A DNA stretch of 64,000 nucleotides from Citrobacter sp. Res13-Sevr-PEB04-36 (GTDB lineage: Bacteria > Pseudomonadota > Gammaproteobacteria > Enterobacterales > Enterobacteriaceae), in assembly GCF_015672735.1 (NCBI RefSeq), contig NZ_JADABY010000029.1, positions 1 to 64,000 of the forward strand, read 5' to 3'. The stretch's first letter is position 1. Every line of letters begins with the position of its first letter. The position numbers were made by a program, and so were the translations under genes. Under the pieces are notes generated by a model. The model worked only from the letters and a program-made list of their open reading frames with translations. It was not told the DNA's origin and ran no database searches. Shown one piece after another: positions 1 through 11,418 of the stretch.

Positions 1-39
1 CACGGGTAAAGTGAGTCACCCAAAAATACAGCGTTAGAC
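1..39 (-). CDS. 5' end of an unidentified gene cut by the window edge
   Basis: Only the first 13 codons are present, reading leftwards out of the window from an ATG at 39. They encode MSNAVFLGDSLYP. A strong Shine-Dalgarno sequence (AAGGAGAT) lies 4-5 bases upstream, so this is very probably a real start. I cannot identify the product from so few residues. A PAAR-type or other secretion-related protein is possible but is only a guess. Its promoter should lie in the AT-rich gap to the right. Confidence 0.6.
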
Positions 40-653
40 ATAACGATCTCCTTGAAATTTCGATGCAAGCAATCGCCTCTTTTTTATTAAAAAGAGTTCC
101 TCGCGACGCGTGAAATGTTAAATAAAACGTATATTCCGTTCTATGTTTTGAACGTATCCTTGTTTATTTTGGTTTCAACAGATACTTTCTGTATTTATTA
201 AAATCTTTAACTATTCTTAATGTTGATATTACACTTCGTTAAAATTTAAGATAAATCGTTTAAATCACCTCTGGGCAACTTATTGATAGATTTCGCTTAT
301 GAATCGAGTGATTCTCTTGTTTGATAGCCCTGTAAACACAGGGGATTCTGATAAGTGTAGGGCAGGGTCTAGCCAAAAAAGACCTTAATTCAGATGCATA
401 GGGCTTATTTTTAGCGGGATGAGAGTGGTGTAAGATAATTCTTAACTTAAACCAGGCAGGAGCGGAGGGATTATGGTTGAAGGATGAAAATATTGTCATA
501 TTCGAATTTATTTACGTCTTCACTTCATTCTATAGCGTTTAATGCTTTGAGTTTATTAATTTCAGGTTTTTAGTTCTAAAATTATCTTTTTGTGCTTAAT
601 TTGAAAATCAAACGTAAGAATAGCGATTCGCTTGTTTTTTGTACGTTGCGGGG
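40..653. other. AT-rich intergenic region without a recognisable gene
   Basis: About 610 bases, clearly more AT-rich than the flanking coding DNA. It separates the leftward gene starting at 39 from the 3' end of the J-domain gene. The only open frame of note (79 codons, minus strand, 260-499) has no good ribosome binding site and an unconvincing composition. The region presumably holds the promoter of the truncated left gene. I see no clear repeat, RNA gene or terminator in it. Confidence 0.6.
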
Positions 654-1829
654 TTATCCGGCCAGCAGATCTTGCTCAACCTGGCGCACCTGATCTTCCA
701 GCGTATTGCGGATCTCGTTTAATGCTCGCTGCTGATCGGCAAAATAGGTCTCTTTGTCTGTCACAGAGGCGGCGAGACGCCAGGCGTTCTCGGCTTCCAG
801 TTCGCTAATCTCGTGAAGCAGGGTGCTAATTTGCTCCCTGAGCTGCTGTATCTTGCGACGTAAATGTTGCAGATCGTTGAGGCGGTCGCTTGCCATCATC
901 GGTTCGAGACCGTTTTGCAGTTGGGTAAGCAGCGTACGAACGGCGACCAGATCGGCATTTTGTCGTGCCTGATTCAACTGCACCATCATCTGGTGCGCCT
1001 TCTCTTTGAGGTCATCTGCGACCACGTCCGGGTGGCAAAGGCGACTGGCCTGGCGCCACAGACGTTTTAGCTCATTCCGTTCGTCATGAGAAAGGTTCTT
1101 GTCGCGGTTGTAGCGATGCTGGGCGTCCTGCTGTTGCTCCTGATATTCATCATACTCGTGACGGGCTTCTTCCTGCGCCTGACGGGTGGCGCTGTCATCC
1201 TGGCGGGAAAAGTCGTTTTCCAGTCCGCGGATTTCCGCCAGCAGAGCGGTAATAAGCTCCGTTTGTTGCTGAATGCGCTGCCGGGTTTCCACCGATTCGC
1301 GCGAGTCTGAACGCTGGCTCATCCACTGTTGTTTGAGCTGGGCCAGTTGGTCGACCGCCTGAGAAATAAAGTGCTGACAGGACTGATAATCTTTTTCCCG
1401 CCGTTGGCGCTCGGCCTCCTGCTTACGTTGCGCACTGGCGGCCAGATGTTTACGCAACTCAAGAATGCGGCTCATCAGTGGCCCCAGACGCAGATGGTAC
1501 AAATCGTTGAAGTCATCAAGGATTTGAATGCGTGCATTGCGCTTATCAATTAAGTCGCGCAACTGTGTTTCAAGCGCTTTCAGCTCAAGTTTGCTGGCGG
1601 CAATACCGGGATCTTGCCATGTTGATACCGCTCGCTGCGATTGCAGCCAGTCGGTGATTTCATGCAAGGCATCGCTGAAACGTCGCGCCTCAAGTGCTTG
1701 CACAATTGCCTTCGGCACGTCCGCCAACGCATCATTTTTCAAATGCACCAGTTGCTGGAAAATGATCTCTTCATCTTCCAGTTCAATGGCGCTTTTGACG
1801 ATTTCAAGACGTTTAATGATCTTATTCAT
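654..1829 (-). CDS. Coiled-coil J-domain protein
   Basis: A 391-residue protein starting at the ATG at 1829 (MNKIIKRLEIVKSAIEL). The frame stays open upstream to 2021, but that stretch does not look like protein. Most of it is charged, Gln/Glu/Arg-rich and probably coiled coil (about 85-245 and 310-385). A J-domain-like segment lies near residues 246-300 and has the diagnostic HPD tripeptide at 266-268, so it should stimulate an Hsp70 ATPase. No zinc-finger or glycine-rich region is present, so it is a type III J protein with the J domain placed internally towards the C terminus, not at the N terminus as in DnaJ or CbpA. No signal peptide is visible, so it is probably cytoplasmic. Its partner is unknown: no hsp70 gene is in the window. 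Confidence 0.75.
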   Translation of the reverse strand: MNKIIKRLEIVKSAIELEDEEIIFQQLVHLKNDALADVPKAIVQALEARRFSDALHEITDWLQSQRAVSTWQDPGIAASKLELKALETQLRDLIDKRNARIQILDDFNDLYHLRLGPLMSRILELRKHLAASAQRKQEAERQRREKDYQSCQHFISQAVDQLAQLKQQWMSQRSDSRESVETRQRIQQQTELITALLAEIRGLENDFSRQDDSATRQAQEEARHEYDEYQEQQQDAQHRYNRDKNLSHDERNELKRLWRQASRLCHPDVVADDLKEKAHQMMVQLNQARQNADLVAVRTLLTQLQNGLEPMMASDRLNDLQHLRRKIQQLREQISTLLHEISELEAENAWRLAASVTDKETYFADQQRALNEIRNTLEDQVRQVEQDLLAG

Positions 1830-2063
1830 GACGGTCGCTGCCTGGTATGGCTTAAAAACGAGTGGCACGAATCTGGCCTGGTTCACCCGTTTGAAAATGT
1901 TGAAAAAACAGTAAAGTGCATTCTGTGGCCTGGGATGCCTTTTCGTCCAGAATAATTCACGGTAATTATAAGAAAGCGGAGGCAACGCGCATCGATAGCA
2001 TTCTTCAAACCCCTGTTTCATCTTTTTTATTCACCGGTTAATTATTCTTGATTCAATAAAGAT

Positions 2064-2085
2064 AATGCGTATAGTTCTCATTCTC
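2064..2085 (+). promoter_or_regulatory. Candidate Fur box upstream of the YncE-like gene
   Basis: The sequence AATGCGTATAGTTCTCATT lies about 45 bases upstream of the lipoprotein start. Read on the opposite strand it contains TGAGAAC-T-ATACGCA, which matches about 9 of 14 positions of the 7-1-7 Fur consensus (TGATAATnATTATCA). E. coli yncE is known to be iron/Fur controlled, which supports the reading. The match is weaker than at the ent promoters in this window. Confidence 0.45.
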
Positions 2086-2129
2086 TTTGTTATTAACCGT
2101 TTCCGTACACTCTGGTAAGGATCCCCGCA

Positions 2130-3212
2130 ATGAAAAAAACAACATCCGCTCTGGCATTGCTGATTGCCGCAGCGCTAAGTGGCTGTGCCGCGCATTCAAC
2201 GCCAGCCAGTCGTACGGCGGTGCAGGAAAAAGCCGCGATGCCGGCAGCCACTGATGTCCAGCAGCGCGCTCTGGCTGACGGTCTGTATGAAATGGCACTG
2301 AGCCCGGCGGGTGATGCACTGTATGTTGCCAGTGCGGAAGGATTTAAAGATGTCCAGGGCGGGGTGGTTTACAAACTGGATCCGAAAACGCTCAAGACTC
2401 TCGGCCTAAGCCATACCGATATGAAAAACTTTGGTATGGCGCTCTCGCCAGACGGTAAAACGGTGTACGTTACCAACTCACTGGATGGCGGCCTGAGTGC
2501 CCTGAATACCGCCGATGGTAAAGTGAAAAACCGCGTGCTGTTCCCGGAACGTAATGCTGAAGGCTTCCCGTACGGTGCGCGCCAGGTGTTGCTGCATAAT
2601 GGCCTGCTCTACATTGGTGCGGTGGCCGACCCGGCGGTAATTTGGGTGGTGGATGCCGAAACCCTGAAGCTGAAAACCCGTATCAAAAATACCGGGAAAT
2701 GGATGACCGGACTGCATTATTCTGACGCCACTCAGCGTATTTATGCCGCCAATGGCGGCGGCGAAATTCTGGTGATCAACCCGCGTAATCAGCGTATAGA
2801 GAAACGCTGGAAGCCGCTGGGTGAGAAACCGGCGCTGTTGCTGAATATGGCAGAAGACGCGCAAACGGGCCGTTTGTTTGTCACTGATAACTCGCAAGCG
2901 AAAACGACTCTGGTGCTGGATATCCACACCGGTAAATTGATCAAGCAACTCGATGTTGGCGATTCGTTAGCGGTGAAATTCAATGCAAAGCGCAACGAAA
3001 TCTATATTACCCAGCGCGATGCCGGGAAACTACTTAGCCTGAATGCAACCGACTACAGCGTGAAGAAAAGCTGGGATCTGCCACCGAACCCGAACAGCCT
3101 GCTGCTCTCTGCGGATGGGCAAACGCTGTTTGTCACTGTGAAGCAGAAATTCAATAAAGACCACTCCACGGATGCACCCGACAACGTGGTGCGTATTGAG
3201 CTGAATAAATAA
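2130..3212 (+). CDS. YncE-family beta-propeller lipoprotein
   Basis: A 360-residue exported protein. The N terminus is a lipoprotein signal peptide with a lipobox ending at Cys19 (LSGC). Residue +2 is Ala, which predicts the outer membrane. The rest is a seven-bladed YncE/YVTN-type beta-propeller with repeated blade motifs (LSPDGKTVYVTN, LSADGQTLFVTV), and it aligns throughout with E. coli YncE (e.g. GGVVYKLDP, IWVVDAETLKLKT, NPNSLLLSADG). YncE itself is periplasmic and has a cleavable signal instead of a lipobox, so this is a paralogue-like variant. A good ribosome binding site (AAGGAT) precedes the ATG. A Fur-box-like site upstream suggests iron control. Its biochemical role is unknown: YncE binds DNA in vitro, but its physiological function is unsettled. 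Confidence 0.8.
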   Translation: MKKTTSALALLIAAALSGCAAHSTPASRTAVQEKAAMPAATDVQQRALADGLYEMALSPAGDALYVASAEGFKDVQGGVVYKLDPKTLKTLGLSHTDMKNFGMALSPDGKTVYVTNSLDGGLSALNTADGKVKNRVLFPERNAEGFPYGARQVLLHNGLLYIGAVADPAVIWVVDAETLKLKTRIKNTGKWMTGLHYSDATQRIYAANGGGEILVINPRNQRIEKRWKPLGEKPALLLNMAEDAQTGRLFVTDNSQAKTTLVLDIHTGKLIKQLDVGDSLAVKFNAKRNEIYITQRDAGKLLSLNATDYSVKKSWDLPPNPNSLLLSADGQTLFVTVKQKFNKDHSTDAPDNVVRIELNK

Positions 3213-3378
3213 CAACAACGCGTTGGCTTCCGCTAACGCCCGTTGATTTGTGACTTTTATCCTGCGCCTCGGTGCGTTGGGCAAGGATGCCCGGCGTATC
3301 CAAACGATTGCGCCTTGCGACAACCAGGTTGAAATGTTAAAAGAAGCCCCTTCAATAAAAACGACACAGGGGTAGGGC

Positions 3379-4773
3379 GTGAAAAACGCGTCATCTGCAT
3401 CCGACACCAGCGTGTCCGATGCCGCGTCAACGAATGAGCCGACGCTTCAGCGGGGGTTGCAAAACCGCCATATTCAGTTAATTGCGCTGGGCGGCGCAAT
3501 TGGTACGGGTCTGTTTCTGGGCATTGGCCCGGCGATTCAGATGGCAGGACCGGCGGTGCTGTTAGGTTATGGCGTAGCCGGGATCATCGCGTTTCTGATC
3601 ATGCGCCAGCTGGGCGAAATGGTGGTTGAAGAACCCGTTTCCGGATCGTTTGCCCACTTTGCCTATAAATACTGGGGACCGTTTGCCGGTTTTCTGTCTG
3701 GCTGGAACTACTGGGTGATGTTTGTGCTGGTCGGCATGGCTGAACTGACGGCGGCCGGGATCTACATGCAGTACTGGCTGCCGGATGTGCCTACCTGGAT
3801 TTGGGCTGCTGCGTTCTTTGTTATCATCAATGCCGTTAATTTGGTCAACGTGCGCCTGTATGGCGAAACCGAGTTCTGGTTTGCCCTGATCAAAGTTCTG
3901 GCGATTATCGGCATGATTGGCTTCGGCGTCTGGATGCTATTTTCCGGCCACGGCGGCGAACATGCGAGCATTGATAACCTCTGGCGCTATAACGGCTTTT
4001 TTGCCACTGGCTGGAACGGCTTGATCCTTTCGCTGGCGGTAATCATGTTCTCCTTTGGTGGCCTGGAACTGATCGGCATTACCGCGGCAGAAGCACAGGA
4101 TCCGCAAAAAAGTATTCCGAAAGCGGTAAACCAGGTGGTGTATCGTATTCTGCTGTTTTACATCGGTTCACTGGTGGTGCTGCTGGCGCTATACCCGTGG
4201 GTTGAAGTGAAATCAAACAGCAGCCCGTTTGTGATGATTTTCCATAACCTCGACAGCAACGTGGTGGCTTCTGCGCTGAACTTCGTCATTCTGGTGGCTT
4301 CGCTGTCGGTGTATAACAGCGGCGTGTACTCCAACAGCCGCATGCTGTTTGGCCTCTCCGTGCAGGGTAATGCACCGAAGTTTTTAACCCGCGTCAGCCG
4401 TCGCGGCGTGCCGGTTAACTCACTGGTGCTTTCCGGCGCAATTACTTCGCTGGTGGTGTTGATCAACTACGTGTTGCCACAAAAGGCCTTTAGCCTGCTG
4501 ATGGCGCTGGTGGTGGCGACGCTGCTACTGAACTGGATCATGATTTGCCTGGCGCACCTGCGCTTTCGCGCGGCAATGCGCCGTAAAGGGCGTGATACTC
4601 AGTTCAAAGCGCTGCTGTATCCGGCCGGAAACTACCTGTGTATCGCGTTCCTTGGCATGATTCTGGTGCTGATGTGCACCATGGATGAGATGCGCCTGTC
4701 ATCGATGCTACTGCCCGCATGGATCCTGTTCCTGTTTGTTGCCTTCAAACTGCTGCGTCGTAAAGTCCGCTAA
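3379..4773 (+). CDS. pheP: Phenylalanine-specific permease
   Basis: PheP imports phenylalanine by proton symport across the inner membrane. The 464-residue protein has the amino acid/polyamine/organocation (APC) family layout with 12 membrane segments. The family signature near the N terminus (GGAIGTGLFLGIGPAI) is present, and the sequence is almost identical to E. coli PheP apart from the extreme N terminus. The start is GTG at 3379 (MKNASSAS...), matching the E. coli N terminus, which is slightly shorter. In E. coli pheP lies next to cus copper-efflux genes. Here its left neighbour is the YncE-like lipoprotein. Downstream, a stem-loop separates it from the sugar module. Confidence 0.96.
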   Translation: MKNASSASDTSVSDAASTNEPTLQRGLQNRHIQLIALGGAIGTGLFLGIGPAIQMAGPAVLLGYGVAGIIAFLIMRQLGEMVVEEPVSGSFAHFAYKYWGPFAGFLSGWNYWVMFVLVGMAELTAAGIYMQYWLPDVPTWIWAAAFFVIINAVNLVNVRLYGETEFWFALIKVLAIIGMIGFGVWMLFSGHGGEHASIDNLWRYNGFFATGWNGLILSLAVIMFSFGGLELIGITAAEAQDPQKSIPKAVNQVVYRILLFYIGSLVVLLALYPWVEVKSNSSPFVMIFHNLDSNVVASALNFVILVASLSVYNSGVYSNSRMLFGLSVQGNAPKFLTRVSRRGVPVNSLVLSGAITSLVVLINYVLPQKAFSLLMALVVATLLLNWIMICLAHLRFRAAMRRKGRDTQFKALLYPAGNYLCIAFLGMILVLMCTMDEMRLSSMLLPAWILFLFVAFKLLRRKVR

Positions 4774-4780
4774 TTCCTTA

Positions 4781-4808
4781 CCGATCTCATCCCTTGCGAT
4801 GAGATCGG
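4781..4808 (+). terminator. Stem-loop after pheP
   Basis: A perfect 10-base inverted repeat (CCGATCTCAT / ATGAGATCGG) with an 8-base loop lies 8 bases after the pheP stop. No clear T-run follows, so it may be a weak or Rho-assisted terminator, or an mRNA-stabilising hairpin. Confidence 0.5.
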
Positions 4809-4873
4809 TCATTCCCTGAACTTTATCGTGATTGATCTCCCAGTTCTGTTCTTACTGACAGGATCTTTATTTT

Positions 4874-4916
4874 GTAATCGATTACTTTTTATTTGAGCTG
4901 ATTTGTAATCGATTAC
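4874..4916 (+). promoter_or_regulatory. Two identical LacI-type operators
   Basis: The perfect palindrome GTAATCGATTAC occurs at 4874-4885 and again at 4905-4916. Both copies sit in a shared TTTGTAATCGATTACTTTT context and their centres are 31 bases apart, about three helical turns. This size and symmetry, with a central CG, is typical of LacI/GalR-family operators. They lie just upstream of the sugar-permease gene that starts the module ending with a LacI-family gene at 8450, which is the obvious cognate regulator. Confidence 0.8.
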
Positions 4917-4938
4917 TTTTTTAAGGGTGGGGCAAAAA

Positions 4939-6180
4939 ATGGTGTCGACAACCGAGAGTAGTGGAAAACAGAACGTACAGTACCGGCTGCTGGTGCCGAG
5001 GCTGTCGCTGATGATGTTCTTACAGTTCTTTATCTGGGGAAGTTGGTCCGTCACGTTAGGGCTGGTGATGAGCCAGCACAACATGTCGCTGCTGATTGGC
5101 GATGCGTTTTCCGCCGGACCGATAGCCTCAATCTTGTCGCCGTTTGTCTTAGGTATGTTGGTGGATCGCTTTTTTGCTTCGCAAAAAGTGATGGCGGTGA
5201 TGCACCTCGCCGGGGCTGCGATCCTGTGGTTTGTGCCGCAGGCGCTGGTGGCGCAAAACGGTGTGCTGCTGATTGGTCTGCTGTTTGGCTACACGCTGTG
5301 CTATATGCCGACGCTGGCGCTGACCTATAATATCGCGTTTCACAGCCTGTCGGATAAAGACAAAACCTTCCCGGTAGTACGGGTGTTTGGCACCATAGGC
5401 TGGATTGTTGCGGGGATCTTTATCGGCGTGACCGGCATTTCAGATACCACCGGCATCTTTACGCTGGCGGCGGTTATTTCCGTGATTCTGGCTCTCTACA
5501 GCCTGACGCTGCCAAACACGCCTGCGCCCGCGAAAGGGTTGCCGGTAAAAGTCCGCGATCTGTTTTGCGCCGATGCTTTCGCCTTACTCAAAACCCGTCA
5601 CTTCTTCGTCTTCTCACTCTGCGCCACGTTAATCTCGGTGCCACTGGGAACCTACTACGCGTATACCGCATCGTTTCTGGCGGATGCGGGCGTTGGGGAT
5701 GTCAGTACCGCGATGTCGTTCGGTCAGATGTCTGAAATCTTCTTCATGCTGGTGATCCCATTCCTGTTCAGACGGCTGGGCGTGAAATACATGCTGCTGA
5801 TCGGCATGTGTGCCTGGTTTGTGCGTTACGCCTTCTTTGCGCTGGGCATCAGCGAAGAAGGGCGCATCCTGCTGTATCTCGGTATTTTGCTGCACGGGGT
5901 ATGTTACGACTTCTTCTTTGTAGTCGGCTTTATCTACACCGACCGTATTGCCGGGGAAAAAGTGAAAGGCCAGGCGCAAAGCATGATCGTGATGTTTACC
6001 TACGGGATCGGCATGTTACTGGGCTCGCAAATCTCCGGCGCGCTGTATAACCGTCTGGTAGCAGGGCAGGCAGTACCCGAGTCATGGATCCCGTTCTGGT
6101 GGATCCCGGCCGTTGCTGCGGCGGTAATTGCCGTGATTTTCCTTTTCTCTTTCAAGTATGACGAGAAAGAGCAGGCGTAA
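4939..6180 (+). CDS. NHS-family (nucleoside permease-like) MFS transporter
   Basis: An inner-membrane transporter of 413 residues with about 12 hydrophobic segments. It resembles the nucleoside:H+ symporter family (NupG, XapB, YegT): compare LQFFIWGSWSVTLGLVM near the N terminus and YMPTLALTYNIAFHSL. Several members now appear to carry sugars or glycosides, so the substrate need not be a nucleoside. I chose the ATG at 4939 because AAGGGTGGGG lies at a suitable distance; a GTG at 4927 is in frame but sits too close to that motif. It is the first gene of an operon with an epimerase/isomerase and a dehydrogenase, directly behind twin LacI-type operators. It most likely imports the substrate those enzymes act on. 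Confidence 0.8.
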   Translation: MVSTTESSGKQNVQYRLLVPRLSLMMFLQFFIWGSWSVTLGLVMSQHNMSLLIGDAFSAGPIASILSPFVLGMLVDRFFASQKVMAVMHLAGAAILWFVPQALVAQNGVLLIGLLFGYTLCYMPTLALTYNIAFHSLSDKDKTFPVVRVFGTIGWIVAGIFIGVTGISDTTGIFTLAAVISVILALYSLTLPNTPAPAKGLPVKVRDLFCADAFALLKTRHFFVFSLCATLISVPLGTYYAYTASFLADAGVGDVSTAMSFGQMSEIFFMLVIPFLFRRLGVKYMLLIGMCAWFVRYAFFALGISEEGRILLYLGILLHGVCYDFFFVVGFIYTDRIAGEKVKGQAQSMIVMFTYGIGMLLGSQISGALYNRLVAGQAVPESWIPFWWIPAVAAAVIAVIFLFSFKYDEKEQA

Positions 6181-6195
6181 TATTCAGGAGGGGTT

Positions 6196-7220
6196 ATGAG
6201 AACCATTAAGGGACCGGGGATTTTTCTGGCGCAGTTTATCGGCGGGCAATCCCCGTTCAATACCCTGGACGGGCTGGCGCAGTGGGCAGCGGGGCTGGGC
6301 TACAAAGCTATACAGATGCCGTGTAATCATGCGTCGCTGTTTGATGTTGAACAGGCCGCTGTTAGCCAGACCTACTGCGATGATATTCGTGGAATGCTGG
6401 CGCAATACGGACTGACGATCAGCGAATTATCCACCCATCTTGAAGGCCAACTGGTTGCTGTTCATCCCACCTACGATGACGCTTTTGATGGTTTTGCGCC
6501 GCAGGCGGTACGCGGCAATCCCCAGGCCCGCCAGGCGTGGGCGACGCGGACGTTACACCAGGCAGCGGCAGCCTCACAAAAACTGGGGTTGACGGCGCAC
6601 GCCACGTTTTCCGGGTCGCTGGCGTGGCCCTATTTTTATCCCTGGCCGCCGCATAATGCGCAGCGTTTTGCCGAGGCATTTCAGGAACTGGCTAACCGTT
6701 GGCGGCCGATTCTCGACGGTTTTGATGCACAGGGGGTTGATGTCTGTTTTGAAATTCATCCCGGCGAAGATCTGCACGATGGCATCACGTTCGAGCGTTT
6801 TCTTGCGCTGGTTGATAATCATCCGCGTTGCAATATGCTCTACGATCCCAGCCATCTGCTGTTGCAGCAGATGGACTATCTCGGATTTATTGACGTCTAT
6901 CACTCGCGCATCAAAGCGTTTCATGTCAAGGATGCGGAGTATCGAGCCAGCAGCTGCAGCGGCGTCTACGGCGGTTACCAGCCGTGGATCGACCGCGCCG
7001 GACGCTTCCGCTCATTAGGCGACGGGCAGGTTGATTTCAAAACGATTTTCAGCAAGCTCACGCAATATGATTATCCCGGCTGGGCGGTACTGGAGTGGGA
7101 ATGCTGCCTGAAAGACGCGGAAACCGGTGCCCGCGAAGGCCGTGAGTTTATTCAGCGGCATATTATTCCGGTTTCATCCCACGCATTTGATGATTTCGCC
7201 GCAGGCGATGAGGTACGCAA

Positions 7221-7224
<4 letters not shown>
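6196..7224 (+). CDS. Sugar epimerase/isomerase, xylose-isomerase-like TIM barrel
   Basis: A 342-residue cytoplasmic protein of the AP-endonuclease-2/xylose-isomerase-like TIM-barrel superfamily. The expected divalent-metal ligands are visible: Glu186 (CFEIHPGED), Asp217 with His220 (YDPSH), His243 (AFHVKD) and Glu300 (AVLEWE). Relatives paired with Gfo/Idh/MocA dehydrogenases include E. coli YcjR, a 3-keto-glycoside epimerase. The reading frame starts 15 bases after the permease stop, with AGGAGGGGTT as ribosome binding site, and its last codon overlaps the dehydrogenase start (ATGA). The coupling suggests both enzymes act on one intermediate. The exact substrate cannot be told from sequence. 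Confidence 0.8.
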
Positions 7225-8372
<1,148 letters not shown>

Positions 8373-8449
8373 ACCGGTACCCGGTTCGCCGGGCGGTGAT
8401 TTTATGGTAGCCTCAGCACAAAGCGTAAAACGCAGGATGTGTCGTCGTT

Positions 8450-9430
8450 ATGTCTATTCAAAAAATCGCCCAGCTTGCCGGTGTGTCGGTGGCGACGGTA
8501 TCACGTGTGCTGAATAACAGTGAGTCCGTTAAGGCCAAAAACCGCGAGCGTGTGCTGCAGGCCATCAAGGAAAGTAATTACCAGCCCAACCTGCTGGCTC
8601 GTCAACTGCGCACGGCGCGAAGCTCGATGATCCTCGTGATGGTCTCCAACATTGCCAACCCGTTTTGTGCCGAGGTGGTGAAAGGTATTGAGGAGGAGGC
8701 GGAGAAAAATGGCTATCGCATTTTGCTGTGTAATTCCGGTTCGGATACAGCGCGTTCGAAGTCGGCGCTGAAGTTGCTGTCGGGTAAAATCGTTGATGGC
8801 ATCATCACCATGGACGCTTTTTCAAAATTACCGGAACTGACCACCCTGATTGGCGACGCCCCGTGGGTGCAGTGCGCGGAATATGCCGATAAAGGCGCGG
8901 TTTCCTGCGTGGGCATTAACGATGTAGACGCCGCGCAGTCGGTGATATCGCATCTGGTAGACAAGGGCTATCGCCGTATTGCGCTGATCAACCATGATCT
9001 GAGCTACAAATACGCCCGTTTACGTGAACGCGGATACAAGACGGCGCTGCATGCGTTATCGCTGGAGTATCAGGCAGTGGAGTACGCCCGTGAATTAAGT
9101 TCCAGCGCCGGGATCGCGGCGATGGAAAGCCTGCTGGCGGCCGAAGTGAAACCCGACGCGGTGTTTGCGGTATCGGACACGCTGGCTGCCGGTGCGATGC
9201 GTGCTATTAGCAACGCCGGGTTACAGATCCCGCAGGATATCGCCGTGGTGGGCTTTGACGGTACGGAATTGGCTGAAATGGTCTCCCCACAGCTTTCAAC
9301 CATCGAGCAACCTTCACGTGATATTGGTCGTAAGGCGGTGGGGTTATTACTGAATAAAATCGACAACCCCGATGCCCCAACCGAAAGGGTGATGATGGAC
9401 TGGCGCTATATTGCACGCGCCAGTACCTGA
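8450..9430 (+). CDS. LacI-family transcriptional regulator of the sugar module
   Basis: A 326-residue regulator. The N-terminal helix-turn-helix is typical of LacI (IAQLAGVSVATVSRVLNN), with a hinge near residues 45-58. A periplasmic-binding-protein-like effector domain follows, including the usual VVGFDGTELAEM and STIEQPS segments. It lies 77 bases after the dehydrogenase in the same direction, so it may be co-transcribed or have its own promoter. By position it should bind the two GTAATCGATTAC sites upstream of the permease, with a sugar or pathway intermediate as inducer. Its stop is only three bases from the stop of the convergent ybdG. Confidence 0.9.
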   Translation: MSIQKIAQLAGVSVATVSRVLNNSESVKAKNRERVLQAIKESNYQPNLLARQLRTARSSMILVMVSNIANPFCAEVVKGIEEEAEKNGYRILLCNSGSDTARSKSALKLLSGKIVDGIITMDAFSKLPELTTLIGDAPWVQCAEYADKGAVSCVGINDVDAAQSVISHLVDKGYRRIALINHDLSYKYARLRERGYKTALHALSLEYQAVEYARELSSSAGIAAMESLLAAEVKPDAVFAVSDTLAAGAMRAISNAGLQIPQDIAVVGFDGTELAEMVSPQLSTIEQPSRDIGRKAVGLLLNKIDNPDAPTERVMMDWRYIARAST

Positions 9431-9433
9431 GGA

Positions 9434-10687
<1,254 letters not shown>

Positions 10688-10742
10688 TTAATAAACAGCG
10701 GTCTATGATGACCGCTGTGCGGAGGTTATGCAAATGTGAGGA

Positions 10743-11396
10743 TCAGACTTCCGTCAGGGTAGTTTCCTGCGGCAGACGTGATTTTGGCAGCGCGGCGTTG
10801 AAGTCTTCTACGCTGTGATGCCCCACCGGGACGATAACCACGCTGGTGAACCCTTTTTCTTTCAGGCCAAATTCTGTATCGAGAACCGCGGCATCAAAGC
10901 CTTCGATGGGTACCGCATCCAGTCCCATTGCCGCCACGCCTAACAGGAAGTTACCGACGTTCAGGTACACCTGTTTTGCCATCCAGTGCGCGTCATCTTT
11001 GAGCTCTTTGCGGTGCAGATCGGCAAAGAATGTACGGCCTTTGTGGTTGGCGGCTTTGGCTTCCGGTGTGGCGAAACGACCGTCGACTTCTTCTTGATCC
11101 ACTACACGTTCCAGCCACGCATCGTCCATCGCTGTTTTGGCACAGAACACCACAACGTGGGACGCATCGAGGATTTTACGTTCGTTGAACACAAAACCAC
11201 CTGCGGCGGCTTTGGCTACGCGCGCTTTGCCTTCGTCAGTGCTGGCCACGATAAAATGCCACGGCTGCGAGTTGGTGCTGGACGGACTGAATTGCAGCAG
11301 CGTTTTTAATTTTTCTGCCTGCTCAGCGGTCAGTTTTTGGGTCGGATCGAATGCCTTGGTGGAGTAGCGTTTTAAGGCGACAGAAACAATATCCAT
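10743..11396 (-). CDS. nfsB: Oxygen-insensitive NAD(P)H nitroreductase / dihydropteridine reductase
   Basis: A 217-residue FMN-dependent nitroreductase of the NfsB/FRase I type, the same length as E. coli NfsB. It reduces nitroaromatics and quinones by two-electron steps and is the main activator of nitrofuran drugs together with NfsA. Characteristic segments include [10 protein letters not shown] at the N terminus, [15 protein letters not shown] (FMN phosphate binding), and [12 protein letters not shown]. It lies downstream of ybdF in the same direction with a 119-base gap that contains an inverted repeat. In enteric bacteria nfsB belongs to the MarA/SoxS/Rob-type regulon, notable here because ramA is close by. 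Confidence 0.95.
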   Translation of the reverse strand: MDIVSVALKRYSTKAFDPTQKLTAEQAEKLKTLLQFSPSSTNSQPWHFIVASTDEGKARVAKAAAGGFVFNERKILDASHVVVFCAKTAMDDAWLERVVDQEEVDGRFATPEAKAANHKGRTFFADLHRKELKDDAHWMAKQVYLNVGNFLLGVAAMGLDAVPIEGFDAAVLDTEFGLKEKGFTSVVIVPVGHHSVEDFNAALPKSRLPQETTLTEV

Positions 11397-11418
11397 AAAA
11401 ACTCCTGGTCGTTTTTCT

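Noticed and set aside
260-499. 79-codon open frame on the minus strand in the left AT-rich gap
   Set aside because: No convincing ribosome binding site, composition unlike a protein, and no recognisable motif.
1528-1955. Two overlapping plus-strand frames opposite the J-domain gene
   Set aside because: They mirror the J-domain gene's codons, lack ribosome binding sites and motifs.
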